Origin: UBA10364 sp905182675
Lineage (GTDB): Bacteria; Bacteroidota; Bacteroidia; Flavobacteriales; Schleiferiaceae
Direction of reading: 5' to 3'
NCBI GenBank assembly: GCA_963933975.1
Contig: CAWVWE010000008.1
Coordinates: 15,219-79,218, forward strand
DNA length: 64,000 nucleotides
Shown in pieces: positions 28,407-37,686 of the stretch. Every line of letters begins with the position of its first letter. Positions within the stretch are counted from its first letter, which is position 1. The notes beneath the pieces were generated by a model, which was not told the DNA's origin, ran no database searches, and worked only from the letters and a program-made list of their open reading frames with translations. A program made the position numbers and the translations under genes.

Positions 28407-29843
28407 ATGATTGCTCAAAAAGAGTATTCCCAAAAAGTAGCCGCAAGAATTCGAAATGAACGACTCGCTGTTGACCTAAGTGCTTGCGTTCATGAATTAT
28501 TTTACGACCGAGGTATCGAGATTGTCATGTTCAGAAATAAGCTCATTGACACCAGCGCCAGCCAAGTCTTAGAACTTCATCAATACGCCAAAGATTTTGT
28601 CGGAAAGAGCATTAATATCGAGGACTCTCTAGAGATGCTTCAAACCCTCAAAAAAACGGCTATTGAATATGCCAAGCTAGATATTGGGCGATTAACCCAT
28701 GATTGGACTTCCACAGATCAAAGCTGTGAAGAGTTTATCATTAGCAACATGAGCGAATTTTTCAAAACTCAAAAGCAACAACCTCAGGATGTCGTCCTTT
28801 TTGGGTTTGGCCGGATTGGCAGACTGCTGGCAAGAGAACTCATTGCCCAAGAAGGAAGTGGAAAACAATTAAGACTTCGTGCGGTTGCCGTAAGGAAAAT
28901 TGATTCCGAAAGCCTGCACAAGCGTGCATCACTATTGAAAATTGATTCCGTACATGGAGAGTTTTCAGGGAGTGTTCATGTGGACGAACAGAACCTAGCT
29001 CTAATTATCAATGGTAGACCCGTATACTTTATTGCTACTCCAGATCCCAAAAAGGCAGATTATACTGCATATGGAATCGGTAATGCCTTACTTATAGATA
29101 ATTCAGGAGCATTCAGGGATCATACAGCCTTGAATCAACATCTTGATGGCAAGGGCATTGAAAGAGTGCTTCTCACTGCGCCGGGTAAAGAAATGAAGAA
29201 TATTGTCCATGGTGTTAACCAGCATACCATTGATCGTAAAAAGGATAAGATAATTAGTGCCGCGAGTTGTACCACAAATGCCATTTCACCTGTCTTAAAA
29301 GTAATTAATGATACTTACGGAATTGAAAGAGGACATTTAGAGACGATACACGCCTACACAAACGATCAAAATCTAGTAGACAACATGCACAGTAAATACC
29401 GCAGAGGACGTGCGGCGGCCATGAATATGGTCATTACTGAAACAGGTGCGGGTAAGGCTGTAGATAAGTGTATACCTGGATTAGGAGAAAAACTAACCTC
29501 AAGTGCCATCAGGGTACCTGTGCCAAATGGATCTCTAGCCATTCTAAATCTACAGCTTGACAACGCAACTTCTTTAGAGGCACTTAACGTATCAATGAAG
29601 GAGGCTGCTCTAAATGGTGCCTTGGTGGAACAAATTCACTTTAACAGCTCTAACGAGTTGGTATCAAGCGATATTGTAGGCAATCCTTGTCCTAGTATTT
29701 TTGATGTAAACGCAACGCAGATTTCTTCAGATGGAAAATCTATCGTCGTATACGTTTGGTACGACAACGAATACGGATACAGTAGACAAGTTTTGCGTTT
29801 AGCTAAGCACTTTAGCGGCGTAAGGCGTCCCGCATATTATTAA
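28407..29843 (+). CDS. gap: Glyceraldehyde-3-phosphate dehydrogenase, long form with N-terminal extension
   Basis: The 478-residue protein counted from ATG 28407 has about 130 residues before the Rossmann motif FGFGRIGRLLAREL. Ordinary GAPDH, by contrast, starts at that motif and is about 335 residues. The catalytic ASCTTNA cysteine is Cys288. HAYTNDQNLVD and the substrate loop TGAGKAVDKCIPGL are intact, and the C-terminus has WYDNEYGYSRQVLRL. It catalyses the NAD(P)-dependent glyceraldehyde-3-phosphate / 1,3-bisphosphoglycerate step. Long forms occur in many Bacteroidota beside a short glycolytic one and may favour gluconeogenesis; that is inference. An earlier GTG (28326) seems too far upstream. 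Confidence 0.9.
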   Translation: MIAQKEYSQKVAARIRNERLAVDLSACVHELFYDRGIEIVMFRNKLIDTSASQVLELHQYAKDFVGKSINIEDSLEMLQTLKKTAIEYAKLDIGRLTHDWTSTDQSCEEFIISNMSEFFKTQKQQPQDVVLFGFGRIGRLLARELIAQEGSGKQLRLRAVAVRKIDSESLHKRASLLKIDSVHGEFSGSVHVDEQNLALIINGRPVYFIATPDPKKADYTAYGIGNALLIDNSGAFRDHTALNQHLDGKGIERVLLTAPGKEMKNIVHGVNQHTIDRKKDKIISAASCTTNAISPVLKVINDTYGIERGHLETIHAYTNDQNLVDNMHSKYRRGRAAAMNMVITETGAGKAVDKCIPGLGEKLTSSAIRVPVPNGSLAILNLQLDNATSLEALNVSMKEAALNGALVEQIHFNSSNELVSSDIVGNPCPSIFDVNATQISSDGKSIVVYVWYDNEYGYSRQVLRLAKHFSGVRRPAYY

Positions 29844-29862
29844 GCTACAAACGTGAGATGAA

Positions 29863-29911
29863 TAAGTGAAAAAGGGCTATTTCCATGATGGAAATAGCCC
29901 TTTTTCACTTA
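29863..29911. terminator. Strong bidirectional terminator between gap and Lrp-type gene
   Basis: A perfect 23-bp stem (TAAGTGAAAAAGGGCTATTT and its complement, plus CCA/TGG) has a TGA loop and an internal A5/T5 pair. It ends both convergent genes. Confidence 0.92.
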
Positions 29912-29926
29912 ATAAGAATTTACTGT

Positions 29927-30394
29927 TTACCCATTGATAAAAAGCTCCATGAGTCCAGCGTTGGAATTTATACTCTCTTCCAAACTGATCATGCTCTCTG
30001 TATTTTCAACACCCTCTACATCATTGATTTTAAAAATCACATCTTTTGCATGCGAGGCATCCTTGCATCTTATTTTACAGAAAATGCCGTACTTACCTGT
30101 GGCTAAATGAGCCACCGTGATCTCCGGGATCTCACGAAGTTTCACAATGATTTCAGGGGATGCTAAAGATCTTGTTGTAAACAGACCTACATAGGCTATA
30201 AACCCAAATCCAAGTTTGGCATAGTCCACGGAAATAGAAGTGCTCTTGATCACCCCCATCTGTTCCATTTTTTTAACCCTGACGTGTATTGTTCCCGGGC
30301 TGACCATCAAATCTTTAGCTATCTCAGTAAATGGCTGGCGCGCGTCCTTGACTAGAAATTGTAAAATTTGTTTGTCTAGTTTATCTAGTTTCAT
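29927..30394 (-). CDS. Lrp/AsnC family transcriptional regulator
   Basis: The 155-residue protein begins KLDKLDKQILQFLVKDARQP, the Lrp winged-helix start, with recognition helix SPGTIHVRVKKMEQMGVI. It is followed by the RAM/ligand-binding domain (about 65-150; GFIAYVGLFTTR, TGKYGIFCKIRCKDA). These octameric or dimeric regulators sense amino acids. Adjacent leftward genes include gcvT (glycine cleavage), making amino-acid metabolism a plausible target, but no binding site was identified. Confidence 0.92.
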   Translation of the reverse strand: MKLDKLDKQILQFLVKDARQPFTEIAKDLMVSPGTIHVRVKKMEQMGVIKSTSISVDYAKLGFGFIAYVGLFTTRSLASPEIIVKLREIPEITVAHLATGKYGIFCKIRCKDASHAKDVIFKINDVEGVENTESMISLEESINSNAGLMELFING

Positions 30395-30552
30395 GGGTAG
30401 TTATTTTCAATCTGTAAAGGTCTATTAGGAAAGTGTAACTACAATACCTTAACTAAACCTCTTGTAAAAAATTAATATTGACTTTACATGCAGCAAGAGC
30501 AATACGGGGATAATGTGATCTTTTGGAACAAATAAAAATAGCTGTATACTTT

Positions 30553-31650
30553 TTACTTCTTGTAAAAAGGGAGTTTAACTGTGGTGGCTTTAATATGCTT
30601 GTTTCTAATGATTATGGCAAATTCACTTCCTACCACTGTATACTCTAAAGGAACATAACCCATACCAATATTCTTGCCTGTAGACGGACTGTTTGTCCCT
30701 GAAGTAACTCTTCCAATAATCGATCCCTCTAAATTCGCTATTTCATACCCATGACGTGGAATACCGCGATCAATCATCTCGAAGCCAACTAATTTTTGAT
30801 TAATCCCCTGCTCCTTTTGTTGTGCAAAGGTATCCGAGGAAACAAAATCCTTAGTGAACTTCGTAATCCAACCTAAGCCCGCTTCCAGGGGGCTAGTAGA
30901 ATCATCGATGTCATTACCGTATAGACACATTCCCATCTCCAATCGCAAAGTATCTCTTGCACCCAGACCTGCAGGAAGCAAATCGAATTCCTCTCCTGCT
31001 TGCATCACTTCATGCCAAAGTTTCTCCGCTTGGTCGTTATACACGTATAATTCAAACCCACCAGATCCCGTGTAGCCGGTTGCAGAAATGATCACATCAC
31101 TAACACCAGACAGCTCACCGATAATGAAATTGTAATACTTGACCTCGCTCAGGTTTTCCTTCGTAAGTTTTTGAAGGAGTAATGTCGCTTTGGGTCCTTG
31201 AACAGCAAGTAAACTGTACTTATCACTGTCGTTGACAAGCACGACATCAAGACCTTTAGTATAGCTTTGTAGATGATTCCAATCTTTATCCAAGTTAGAT
31301 GCATTAACCACGAGCATAAAATGTTCTGATGAAAAACAATAAACCAGTAAATCATCTACGATACCGCCAGACTCATTTGGCATACAGCTGTATTGAATCT
31401 TTCCAGGGATGAGCTTACTCACGTCATTAGTGGTGACTTTTTGTAAAAAAGACAGCGCATCTGGTCCGGTTACAAAGAACTCACCCATGTGGCTTACGTC
31501 GAACATTCCTGCTCCTTCACGTACTGCAGCATGTTCTAGCTTCAAACCATTGTATTGAACAGGCATATTGTAACCTGCAAAAGGAACCATCTTAGCTCCT
31601 AAATCTATATGAATTTGCTCTAATGCTGTTGATTTCAAATTGTTGCTCAT
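30553..31650 (-). CDS. gcvT: Glycine cleavage system T protein (aminomethyltransferase)
   Basis: The 365-residue protein has the full GcvT layout: FDVSHMGEFFVTGPDA near 50-65, the folate-domain region TGYTGSGGFELYV near 193-205, LGARDTLRLEMGMCLYGND near 230-248, and the C-terminal barrel with IPRHGYEI and GRVTSGTNSPSTGKNIGMGYV. It transfers the aminomethyl carbon from the H protein to tetrahydrofolate. H and P protein genes are not in the window, so the system is dispersed. No glycine riboswitch was seen in the 78-nt upstream gap. Confidence 0.95.
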   Translation of the reverse strand: MSNNLKSTALEQIHIDLGAKMVPFAGYNMPVQYNGLKLEHAAVREGAGMFDVSHMGEFFVTGPDALSFLQKVTTNDVSKLIPGKIQYSCMPNESGGIVDDLLVYCFSSEHFMLVVNASNLDKDWNHLQSYTKGLDVVLVNDSDKYSLLAVQGPKATLLLQKLTKENLSEVKYYNFIIGELSGVSDVIISATGYTGSGGFELYVYNDQAEKLWHEVMQAGEEFDLLPAGLGARDTLRLEMGMCLYGNDIDDSTSPLEAGLGWITKFTKDFVSSDTFAQQKEQGINQKLVGFEMIDRGIPRHGYEIANLEGSIIGRVTSGTNSPSTGKNIGMGYVPLEYTVVGSEFAIIIRNKHIKATTVKLPFYKK

Positions 31651-31728
31651 GTGATTGTGTCTGGTAGGTGTTAACTAAAATTTTAAATGGCTATTACAGT
31701 CAATAACGGCACTTTTCTGTGGTTCTTT

Positions 31729-33969
31729 TTAAAGGGATGGATCACTCATTTGTTCCGCCCAATCCAACGCGAAATTAACCATCAATTTGAACTCTTCTAC
31801 GCTTGCTAAGCGTTCTTTATGGAAAATTAATAACGCAGTGCCATTACTCTCCATGTGAAACGATGGGTTACTCATTAAAAAATCAGTACACTCCTTGGTA
31901 AAAAATGAACGTATTGCCTTTGCATTAGATCCTTTGAGGGCAAAACGATGGTCAAATTTAATTTGTCCTGTAAGAATATCTTTCACCCCTGCAAAGTGGG
32001 CCAATCGCTCAAAAATTCGTTCCCTGTCTAGCACAAATTCTGGCAACTCCACTCCTTGCGGCTCCCATACCACACAAGCGAGTTGCTGGCTATCCTTCAT
32101 GATAAATTCACCACTATGTGAACTCACTTCAATAGCGAATAATTGACGAGAATGATGTGCCAATAAATTAGTTGTGTAATCTATTCTACGGTACTTAAAG
32201 TAATTGAATTGGTCCAATTTTGCATCCCAGTCCGGCGTAGGCCAGGAGGTGAAATTCATTCCATTCATTACGGAAAACTCACTTAATTTCTCCTGCTTCG
32301 CACTAAGTCTAGCCGTCCCTGAATTACGCCTCAACCCTCCTAAAAGCGAACCTGGTTTATTCGCTTTGGATTGTACACCCAATGGATGTGTGGCTGACGC
32401 TGCGGACATATCTAAACCGACTAACTCAAGACTACCTCCCTTTTGTTCGAAAAGCTCAATATAACCAGCCAAATGCTCCATAACGGTATGGTCCACAAAT
32501 GAAGAATTTGAGAAATCAGCAATTAATGTAGATGTTGGAGGAACGCTATCTAACTTACTTTTTAACCTGGGATAGTTCAGGAAATTAGAGAAGTAATTAA
32601 TATTCAAAATAAACTTCTGGTCTTCCTCTTCATAGAGAAGTGTGTTAGGTCTGCTTAGATACCTCAAGATGTCCATGCCAGATCCAGTCATGACAAATTG
32701 AACCACAAGGGTGACGAGCATACCTAAGGCTATGCCAAAAATCAATCCGTAAATCAAGGTTGCGAAGAGTGTAAAGAAGAACAAAAACAATTGCTCTAGA
32801 CCGATATCAGCAATACGACTAAACTGACTAGGATTCAACAATTTATAACCAGTAAACACGAGTATTGCAGCAAGTGCAGGAAGAGGTATTTGCGTCAATA
32901 GCGATCGTAAAAACAAAATGAATATTAGAATAAGGATGCCATGAAAAAAGTTTGCAGCACGTGTCTTCGCTCCATTACTAACATTCACAGAACTCCGCGC
33001 AATAACGGTTACCACACTGAGGCCTCCTAAAAGTCCTGAAACTGCCGTAGCAATACCGAGTGCTCTCAAATCTTTGTTCACGTTAGATTTCCTCTTGTAG
33101 GGATCCAAACGATCCATTCCTTTGATGGAGAGTAGACTCTCAATAGATGCAATAAAAGTCAAGGTAACTGCAGCTGTCCAGAAGGATCCTTCTTTTATAC
33201 CGGAGAAATCTGGCAGCCTCCATGACGACATCCAATCTGCAGGAATATTTACCAGATACTCTTCGGGGAAAAAGCTTTGACCATTTATTTTGGTACCAAT
33301 CATTTGAATCCCTACCGCAATCACAACGACCCACAAAGGCGCCGGAACCGAATGCATCCACCCTACACGTATCTTAGAGAATAGGATAAGAAAGATTAAA
33401 CTCCCAATACCCATAGCCGCTACTTTGATTATATCCAGATCCGCTGAAATCAATCCCTTCAGCGATACCAAAAATTCAAAAAGTAGCGGGATAGGTTCCG
33501 AACTTTCTGGAGATAAAGTCCCGATCATCACATGACTCTGTTTCGCAAGTATAATGATCCCTATGGCAGCAAGCATTCCCTGAACCGCAGAGGTAGGAAA
33601 TAGATCCGCCAACACCCCCAGTCTTACGGTACCTAATAGGAACAATAGTCCACCACTAACGACTATAGCACCTAGAGCCATATAGTATCCCACGAGCATG
33701 TCTCCTCCTCCAAGTGTTGTTATGGCACCTAATGTAACTACGGCTAAACCATTTCCAGGACCTGTGATGGTCACAAAAGATCCACCCAGGTGAGCAACAA
33801 GAATACCGCCGATAATCGCGGAGATCAAACCCGCAATGGCAGGAGCGCCGGAAGCAAGAGCAAGCGCAATTGAAATAGGCAATGCAACAAGTGAAACGAC
33901 AAATCCAGCCTTAAGATCAGCCTGCCAGTTTTCTGTAAATCCTCTGAAACCACTACTAGGTTTATGCAT
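31729..33969 (-). CDS. SulP family anion transporter with STAS domain and unusual C-terminal extension
   Basis: About 746 residues. The N-terminal half is a SulP/SLC26 membrane domain of 12-14 segments, with DLKAGFVVSLVALPISIALALASG at the start and TGPGNGLAVVTLGAI. A STAS domain follows (about 440-525; LNINYFSNFLNY, IADFSNSSFVDHTVMEHL). About 215 further residues have no family I recognise. Transported ions could be sulfate or bicarbonate. I chose the ATG at 33969 (MHKPSSG), which overlaps the upstream universal-stress gene by 8 nt; an in-frame ATG at 33996 would add nine residues. The tight overlap implies translational coupling. Confidence 0.88.
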   Translation of the reverse strand: MHKPSSGFRGFTENWQADLKAGFVVSLVALPISIALALASGAPAIAGLISAIIGGILVAHLGGSFVTITGPGNGLAVVTLGAITTLGGGDMLVGYYMALGAIVVSGGLLFLLGTVRLGVLADLFPTSAVQGMLAAIGIIILAKQSHVMIGTLSPESSEPIPLLFEFLVSLKGLISADLDIIKVAAMGIGSLIFLILFSKIRVGWMHSVPAPLWVVVIAVGIQMIGTKINGQSFFPEEYLVNIPADWMSSWRLPDFSGIKEGSFWTAAVTLTFIASIESLLSIKGMDRLDPYKRKSNVNKDLRALGIATAVSGLLGGLSVVTVIARSSVNVSNGAKTRAANFFHGILILIFILFLRSLLTQIPLPALAAILVFTGYKLLNPSQFSRIADIGLEQLFLFFFTLFATLIYGLIFGIALGMLVTLVVQFVMTGSGMDILRYLSRPNTLLYEEEDQKFILNINYFSNFLNYPRLKSKLDSVPPTSTLIADFSNSSFVDHTVMEHLAGYIELFEQKGGSLELVGLDMSAASATHPLGVQSKANKPGSLLGGLRRNSGTARLSAKQEKLSEFSVMNGMNFTSWPTPDWDAKLDQFNYFKYRRIDYTTNLLAHHSRQLFAIEVSSHSGEFIMKDSQQLACVVWEPQGVELPEFVLDRERIFERLAHFAGVKDILTGQIKFDHRFALKGSNAKAIRSFFTKECTDFLMSNPSFHMESNGTALLIFHKERLASVEEFKLMVNFALDWAEQMSDPSL

Positions 33970-34840
33970 GACGCAAGGTTTTAGTGGTGTGTACAATGAG
34001 GAGGTTGGTCGGTAAATCAGACAATATGTATTCTAAATCATGCTTAAAAATTCGATCAAATAGACCCAATTTGGTATCTGGAGAATTCACGATTAACAAA
34101 TCTGCCCTCTTCACTTTAGCATAGTGAGCGATGGTATATCCCGGTTTGCCGAAGACATGTTGTTCTTTTATTTCTAGATCTTTATGTACTGAACAGCATG
34201 ATAGTAGCTTGGCAATACGCCCATGCTGCTCTCTTTCAATTTGCTTTCTTTTTCTCGTACCGTTCAGCTGACTCTTATCATCATCTGGATGAACAAGAGA
34301 TTTCTCATTAAGCTCATCCACCACATATAATTCACGACTCCCGAGTTTCGAACTCAACCACACTGCTGTGGCTATGGTGTCTGGGGTTTTAGAGTGATCG
34401 GATCCATTCACTACAATGCGTTCGCATACTCTACCTTCCACCATACTGTTTGTAAGAAGTAGTAAGCTCACGTGTGCCTTTCTACAGACGTCACGTGCAA
34501 TACTCGCATTAAAAACCTTAAACATTTTCTCTCTTGTCAATGCTCCTAATGCCAATAGATCTATATTGTTTTCGGCGCACAAGCTCAAGAGCTCCACTTT
34601 AGGATCACCGTTCTTCGAAACCAAGGTTATTCCTGATTTAGGAATGGACAGCTCCTTCAAGAAGGAGGTGTATGTAGCCTCACATTGATCACTCCAAAGG
34701 CCAATATGAAAAACAAACATATCTGCACCGCATTTTTGGGCAATGCGATATACCTCCGCGAGGTTCGCTTTTGCCATAGGAGAGAATCCCATAGCCGTAG
34801 CTATTTTCTTATATTCGACTGGGGTGGCTTTAGAATCCAT
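33962..34840 (-). CDS. Tandem universal stress protein (UspA family)
   Basis: The 292-residue protein has two Usp-like alpha/beta halves (about 6-145 and 150-288). The first has IATAMGFSPMAKANLAEVYRIA and the second IVVNGSDHSK...YVVDELNEKS and LLIVNSPDTKLGLFDRIF. The ATP-binding GxxGxxxxxxxxxG(S/T) motif is not clearly present in either half, so it may be non-nucleotide-binding. Its stop overlaps the start of the SulP transporter. Such pairing suggests that it regulates or stabilises the transporter, which is inference. Confidence 0.83.
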   Translation of the reverse strand: MDSKATPVEYKKIATAMGFSPMAKANLAEVYRIAQKCGADMFVFHIGLWSDQCEATYTSFLKELSIPKSGITLVSKNGDPKVELLSLCAENNIDLLALGALTREKMFKVFNASIARDVCRKAHVSLLLLTNSMVEGRVCERIVVNGSDHSKTPDTIATAVWLSSKLGSRELYVVDELNEKSLVHPDDDKSQLNGTRKRKQIEREQHGRIAKLLSCCSVHKDLEIKEQHVFGKPGYTIAHYAKVKRADLLIVNSPDTKLGLFDRIFKHDLEYILSDLPTNLLIVHTTKTLRHA

Positions 34841-34900
34841 TCACTGTTTTTATTACGGCACTGCGCTCAACGCAGTGTTCCGAGAAAATACATATTAATA

Positions 34901-35983
34901 TTATTCTTTTCTGGCATTTTTTACTTTTTCCAATAAGGTGTTTAGTCCAGCCTCATCCCCAGTATATATGCGCGAAATACGCCCCTCCGGACCACTTGAG
35001 AAGACATACTTTCCGCTGTAGGTTAAGGCATGCATTGCTGTAGTATCGACGATGTGTAATGCTGTGTCTAGTGCCCGGATACCTTTAGTACCGGTGAAAT
35101 AGATGTATTGGCCATCACTAGCAGCGTCGCTTGTATAGGGTAGACCGCTCAAGAGATCTAGGGTAACGTCATCCTGTTCGCCAGTGGCTAAGTCTATTAT
35201 AATAGCTGTATTTGAGGTGTCTGAATCCATCAGGTAATCCCCACCTACGATATACAACTTTGTTCCCTCCCAAAGCTGTGCGAAAGCACCCTGACTAGGC
35301 AAACCTTGTTGTAACTCAATAAAATCAGTCAACCAGGTCTTTCCACTGTCAGAAGAAGTATGCATGCGAGAAACACTGCCACCAGTAACGATGGAAATTA
35401 TCCCATAACCATAAGTGATCGCTGAACCACTCGCCGCAAAAGCAGCCTCACCATCAATAGATTCAGGACCTATTCCAGGGGTCCAAGTATCCCCACCATT
35501 AATGGTCTCTAACCATATAAAACGGCCATCGACTGGATCTCCAAACACGTAACCAACGCGATCACTGAGAAACACAATGCCGTCTAAAAAGGTAGACTCT
35601 GCCGTATCGGAGTAGACTCTAGACCAATTCTCACCCGCATCTCGCGAAGAATAAATATAGCTTGGAGCACCCGCAGTGACCGCAGTAAAATGTTCTGAAT
35701 CATGTGCCCAAACTGACCTAAATTGACTCTCTTCAGCACCTATTACTTTAGTGAAAGACCAATGCAGTCCTGCGTCCGTGCTTATACCGATGTTACCAGA
35801 GCTCCCTCCAACAATGACCACAGTATCATGTGTGGCATGTAAGCCACGAAAACTGATCCGCTCGTTGCTTTGGTGTAACTCGACAAGAATAGGACCTGAA
35901 ATTTCTTCCTGAACATTGCAAGCGTTCAGGAGGAAGAACACAACAGTGATAATTGCAGGAACAATGATAAGTTTACGATTCAT
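34901..35983 (-). CDS. Ycf48/BNR-repeat beta-propeller lipoprotein
   Basis: The 360-residue protein has lipobox LLNAC (Cys22). The body carries at least four Asp-box (BNR) motifs of the SxDxGxxW form: STDAGLHW, SRDAGENW, TINGGDTW and SSDSGKTW. These occur in WD/kelch-like seven-bladed propellers, including the photosystem assembly factor Ycf48 and sialidase-like proteins. No sialidase active-site set is visible, so a binding or scaffold role at the periplasmic side of a membrane is most likely. It starts 38 nt after the MBOAT stop and could belong to that operon. Confidence 0.8.
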   Translation of the reverse strand: MNRKLIIVPAIITVVFFLLNACNVQEEISGPILVELHQSNERISFRGLHATHDTVVIVGGSSGNIGISTDAGLHWSFTKVIGAEESQFRSVWAHDSEHFTAVTAGAPSYIYSSRDAGENWSRVYSDTAESTFLDGIVFLSDRVGYVFGDPVDGRFIWLETINGGDTWTPGIGPESIDGEAAFAASGSAITYGYGIISIVTGGSVSRMHTSSDSGKTWLTDFIELQQGLPSQGAFAQLWEGTKLYIVGGDYLMDSDTSNTAIIIDLATGEQDDVTLDLLSGLPYTSDAASDGQYIYFTGTKGIRALDTALHIVDTTAMHALTYSGKYVFSSGPEGRISRIYTGDEAGLNTLLEKVKNARKE

Positions 35984-36021
35984 GGCTTGATTTCTATATT
36001 TATCAAGATAAGAAGACTGGC

Positions 36022-37686
36022 CTAGAAAGCAAAGTAGATAAATGGCTGGACCTCAGCACTAAGAATTTGATAGATTACCAATGTGGACAACAGGACGAGC
36101 ACGTAAAGTATCCAAACAGGAGCATGAGCTACTTTATATTGCAACTGTGACTTATAGCGGCCAGGAATCCAATGGATGATATATCCTAAAAGCATCACAG
36201 AGAAAAATTTCCAATTGCCTGTAACCACCCCCGCAACAGTATCCATCCCAAAATCATTAGTGATTTTAGTCAATAATTCAATTGCACCATTCCAAGTTGG
36301 AGAGCGGAACCATGCCCGCGTGAATGTGATAAAGGTCAATGTCAGAATCAGTCCAATAGCGCGATTGTACCATTTTTTCTTATCTGCCCAGGGAGATACT
36401 TTCTTCCAGTTTTTATAAACCACGAGTCCGATCCCATTCAACGTTCCCCAGGTAACAAAGTTCCAAGATGCTCCGTGCCAGAGCCCCCCAAGAATCATGG
36501 TCAGCATGAGGTTTATATTGGTATTCACCCACTTTGCGACGACAGGGCTATAACGCATAGCAAAGGAGCCCAGAGCAAAAATGCCTGAAAGTATAAGCGT
36601 CAGTGATGAGTTACCTGCAATCAAAGCGATCATGACAAAGAAGATGAACACAATAACGTAGGAAGCTATGGATCCTTTTCTGTTGCCACCCAGTGGGATA
36701 TATAGATAGTCTCTCAACCAAGTCGATAGAGAGAGGTGCCATCTTCGCCAAAAATCGGCCACAGAAGATGCCTTATAAGGGCTATTAAAGTTTTTAGGGA
36801 GCGTAAATCCGAGGAGCATAGCGATACCAATAGCGACATCGGTATAGCCAGAGAAATCCGCATATACCTGTAAGGAGTATCCAAACAGGGCGCTCATCGT
36901 TTCAAAACCACTGTAAAGTTGAGGGTTATCAAAGACTCGGTCTATAAATTGAACAGCGAGATAATCAGCCAGAAATAGCTTTTTTAGCAATCCATTTAAA
37001 ATCCAGAAAACCGCAAGTCCCGCGCGTTGCTTAGACAACTGATATGGCTGGTGTATCTGTGGAATAAATTCTGATGCCCTCACAATAGGTCCAGCGACAA
37101 GCTGAGGAAAGAAGCTGACATAAAATCCGAAGTCTAAAATATTTCTCACAGGCTTGACATGTCCTCTGTAAATATCCACGCTATAGGAAATGGTTTGAAA
37201 TGTGAAAAATGAAATACCTACAGGAAGTAATATCTTCTCAAATACGAAGTTAGTGCCTACTGCTTGGTTCGTCCAGAGGGCAAAAGAGTTAATCACAGTA
37301 AGTTCAATACCGGTGAGGTCGTGTAAAAAATCTACTACGAAATAGGCATACTTAAAATAACCTAAGACCATTAGATTTACCAATACAGATAGTGCCACAA
37401 GGAATTGACGCTGCCATTTCACCTTGTTGGTATAAATTGCCCATCCAATTACAAAATCAACCACCGTACTGAACAGGAGAATGATAAAGTAAAAACCACT
37501 CGTTTTATAATAGAAAAATAAAGACACCGCAAATAGAAAGACATTGCGACGAGCGGTGTGCTTATATACTAAGCTGAAACCACCCATCACAAAAGCAAAA
37601 AACACCCAGAAGTAACGTTGTGTAAATAACAACGGGCTATTCTCTTGGTAGGTGAACCACTGTTCTATGATGCTCCAGTCCATCAA
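36022..37686 (-). CDS. MBOAT family O-acyltransferase (AlgI/PatA/DltB-like)
   Basis: The 554-residue polytopic inner-membrane protein has the MBOAT hallmarks: YADFSGYTDVAIGIAMLLGF, NFNSPYKASSVADFWRRWHLSLSTWLRDYLY and the catalytic-histidine motif GGLWHGASWNFVTWG (His near 403). Such proteins move acyl (usually acetyl) groups across the membrane for O-acylation of alginate, peptidoglycan or teichoic acid. Its ATG overlaps the upstream SGNH gene by 4 nt, so it is the membrane arm of a four-gene acylation cassette (36022-41426). The final acceptor polymer is not shown by the sequence. Confidence 0.92.
   Translation of the reverse strand: MMDWSIIEQWFTYQENSPLLFTQRYFWVFFAFVMGGFSLVYKHTARRNVFLFAVSLFFYYKTSGFYFIILLFSTVVDFVIGWAIYTNKVKWQRQFLVALSVLVNLMVLGYFKYAYFVVDFLHDLTGIELTVINSFALWTNQAVGTNFVFEKILLPVGISFFTFQTISYSVDIYRGHVKPVRNILDFGFYVSFFPQLVAGPIVRASEFIPQIHQPYQLSKQRAGLAVFWILNGLLKKLFLADYLAVQFIDRVFDNPQLYSGFETMSALFGYSLQVYADFSGYTDVAIGIAMLLGFTLPKNFNSPYKASSVADFWRRWHLSLSTWLRDYLYIPLGGNRKGSIASYVIVFIFFVMIALIAGNSSLTLILSGIFALGSFAMRYSPVVAKWVNTNINLMLTMILGGLWHGASWNFVTWGTLNGIGLVVYKNWKKVSPWADKKKWYNRAIGLILTLTFITFTRAWFRSPTWNGAIELLTKITNDFGMDTVAGVVTGNWKFFSVMLLGYIIHWIPGRYKSQLQYKVAHAPVWILYVLVLLSTLVIYQILSAEVQPFIYFAF

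Noticed and set aside
31651..31728. Glycine riboswitch upstream of gcvT
   Set aside because: The gap is only 78 nt and shows no paired glycine-aptamer pattern.
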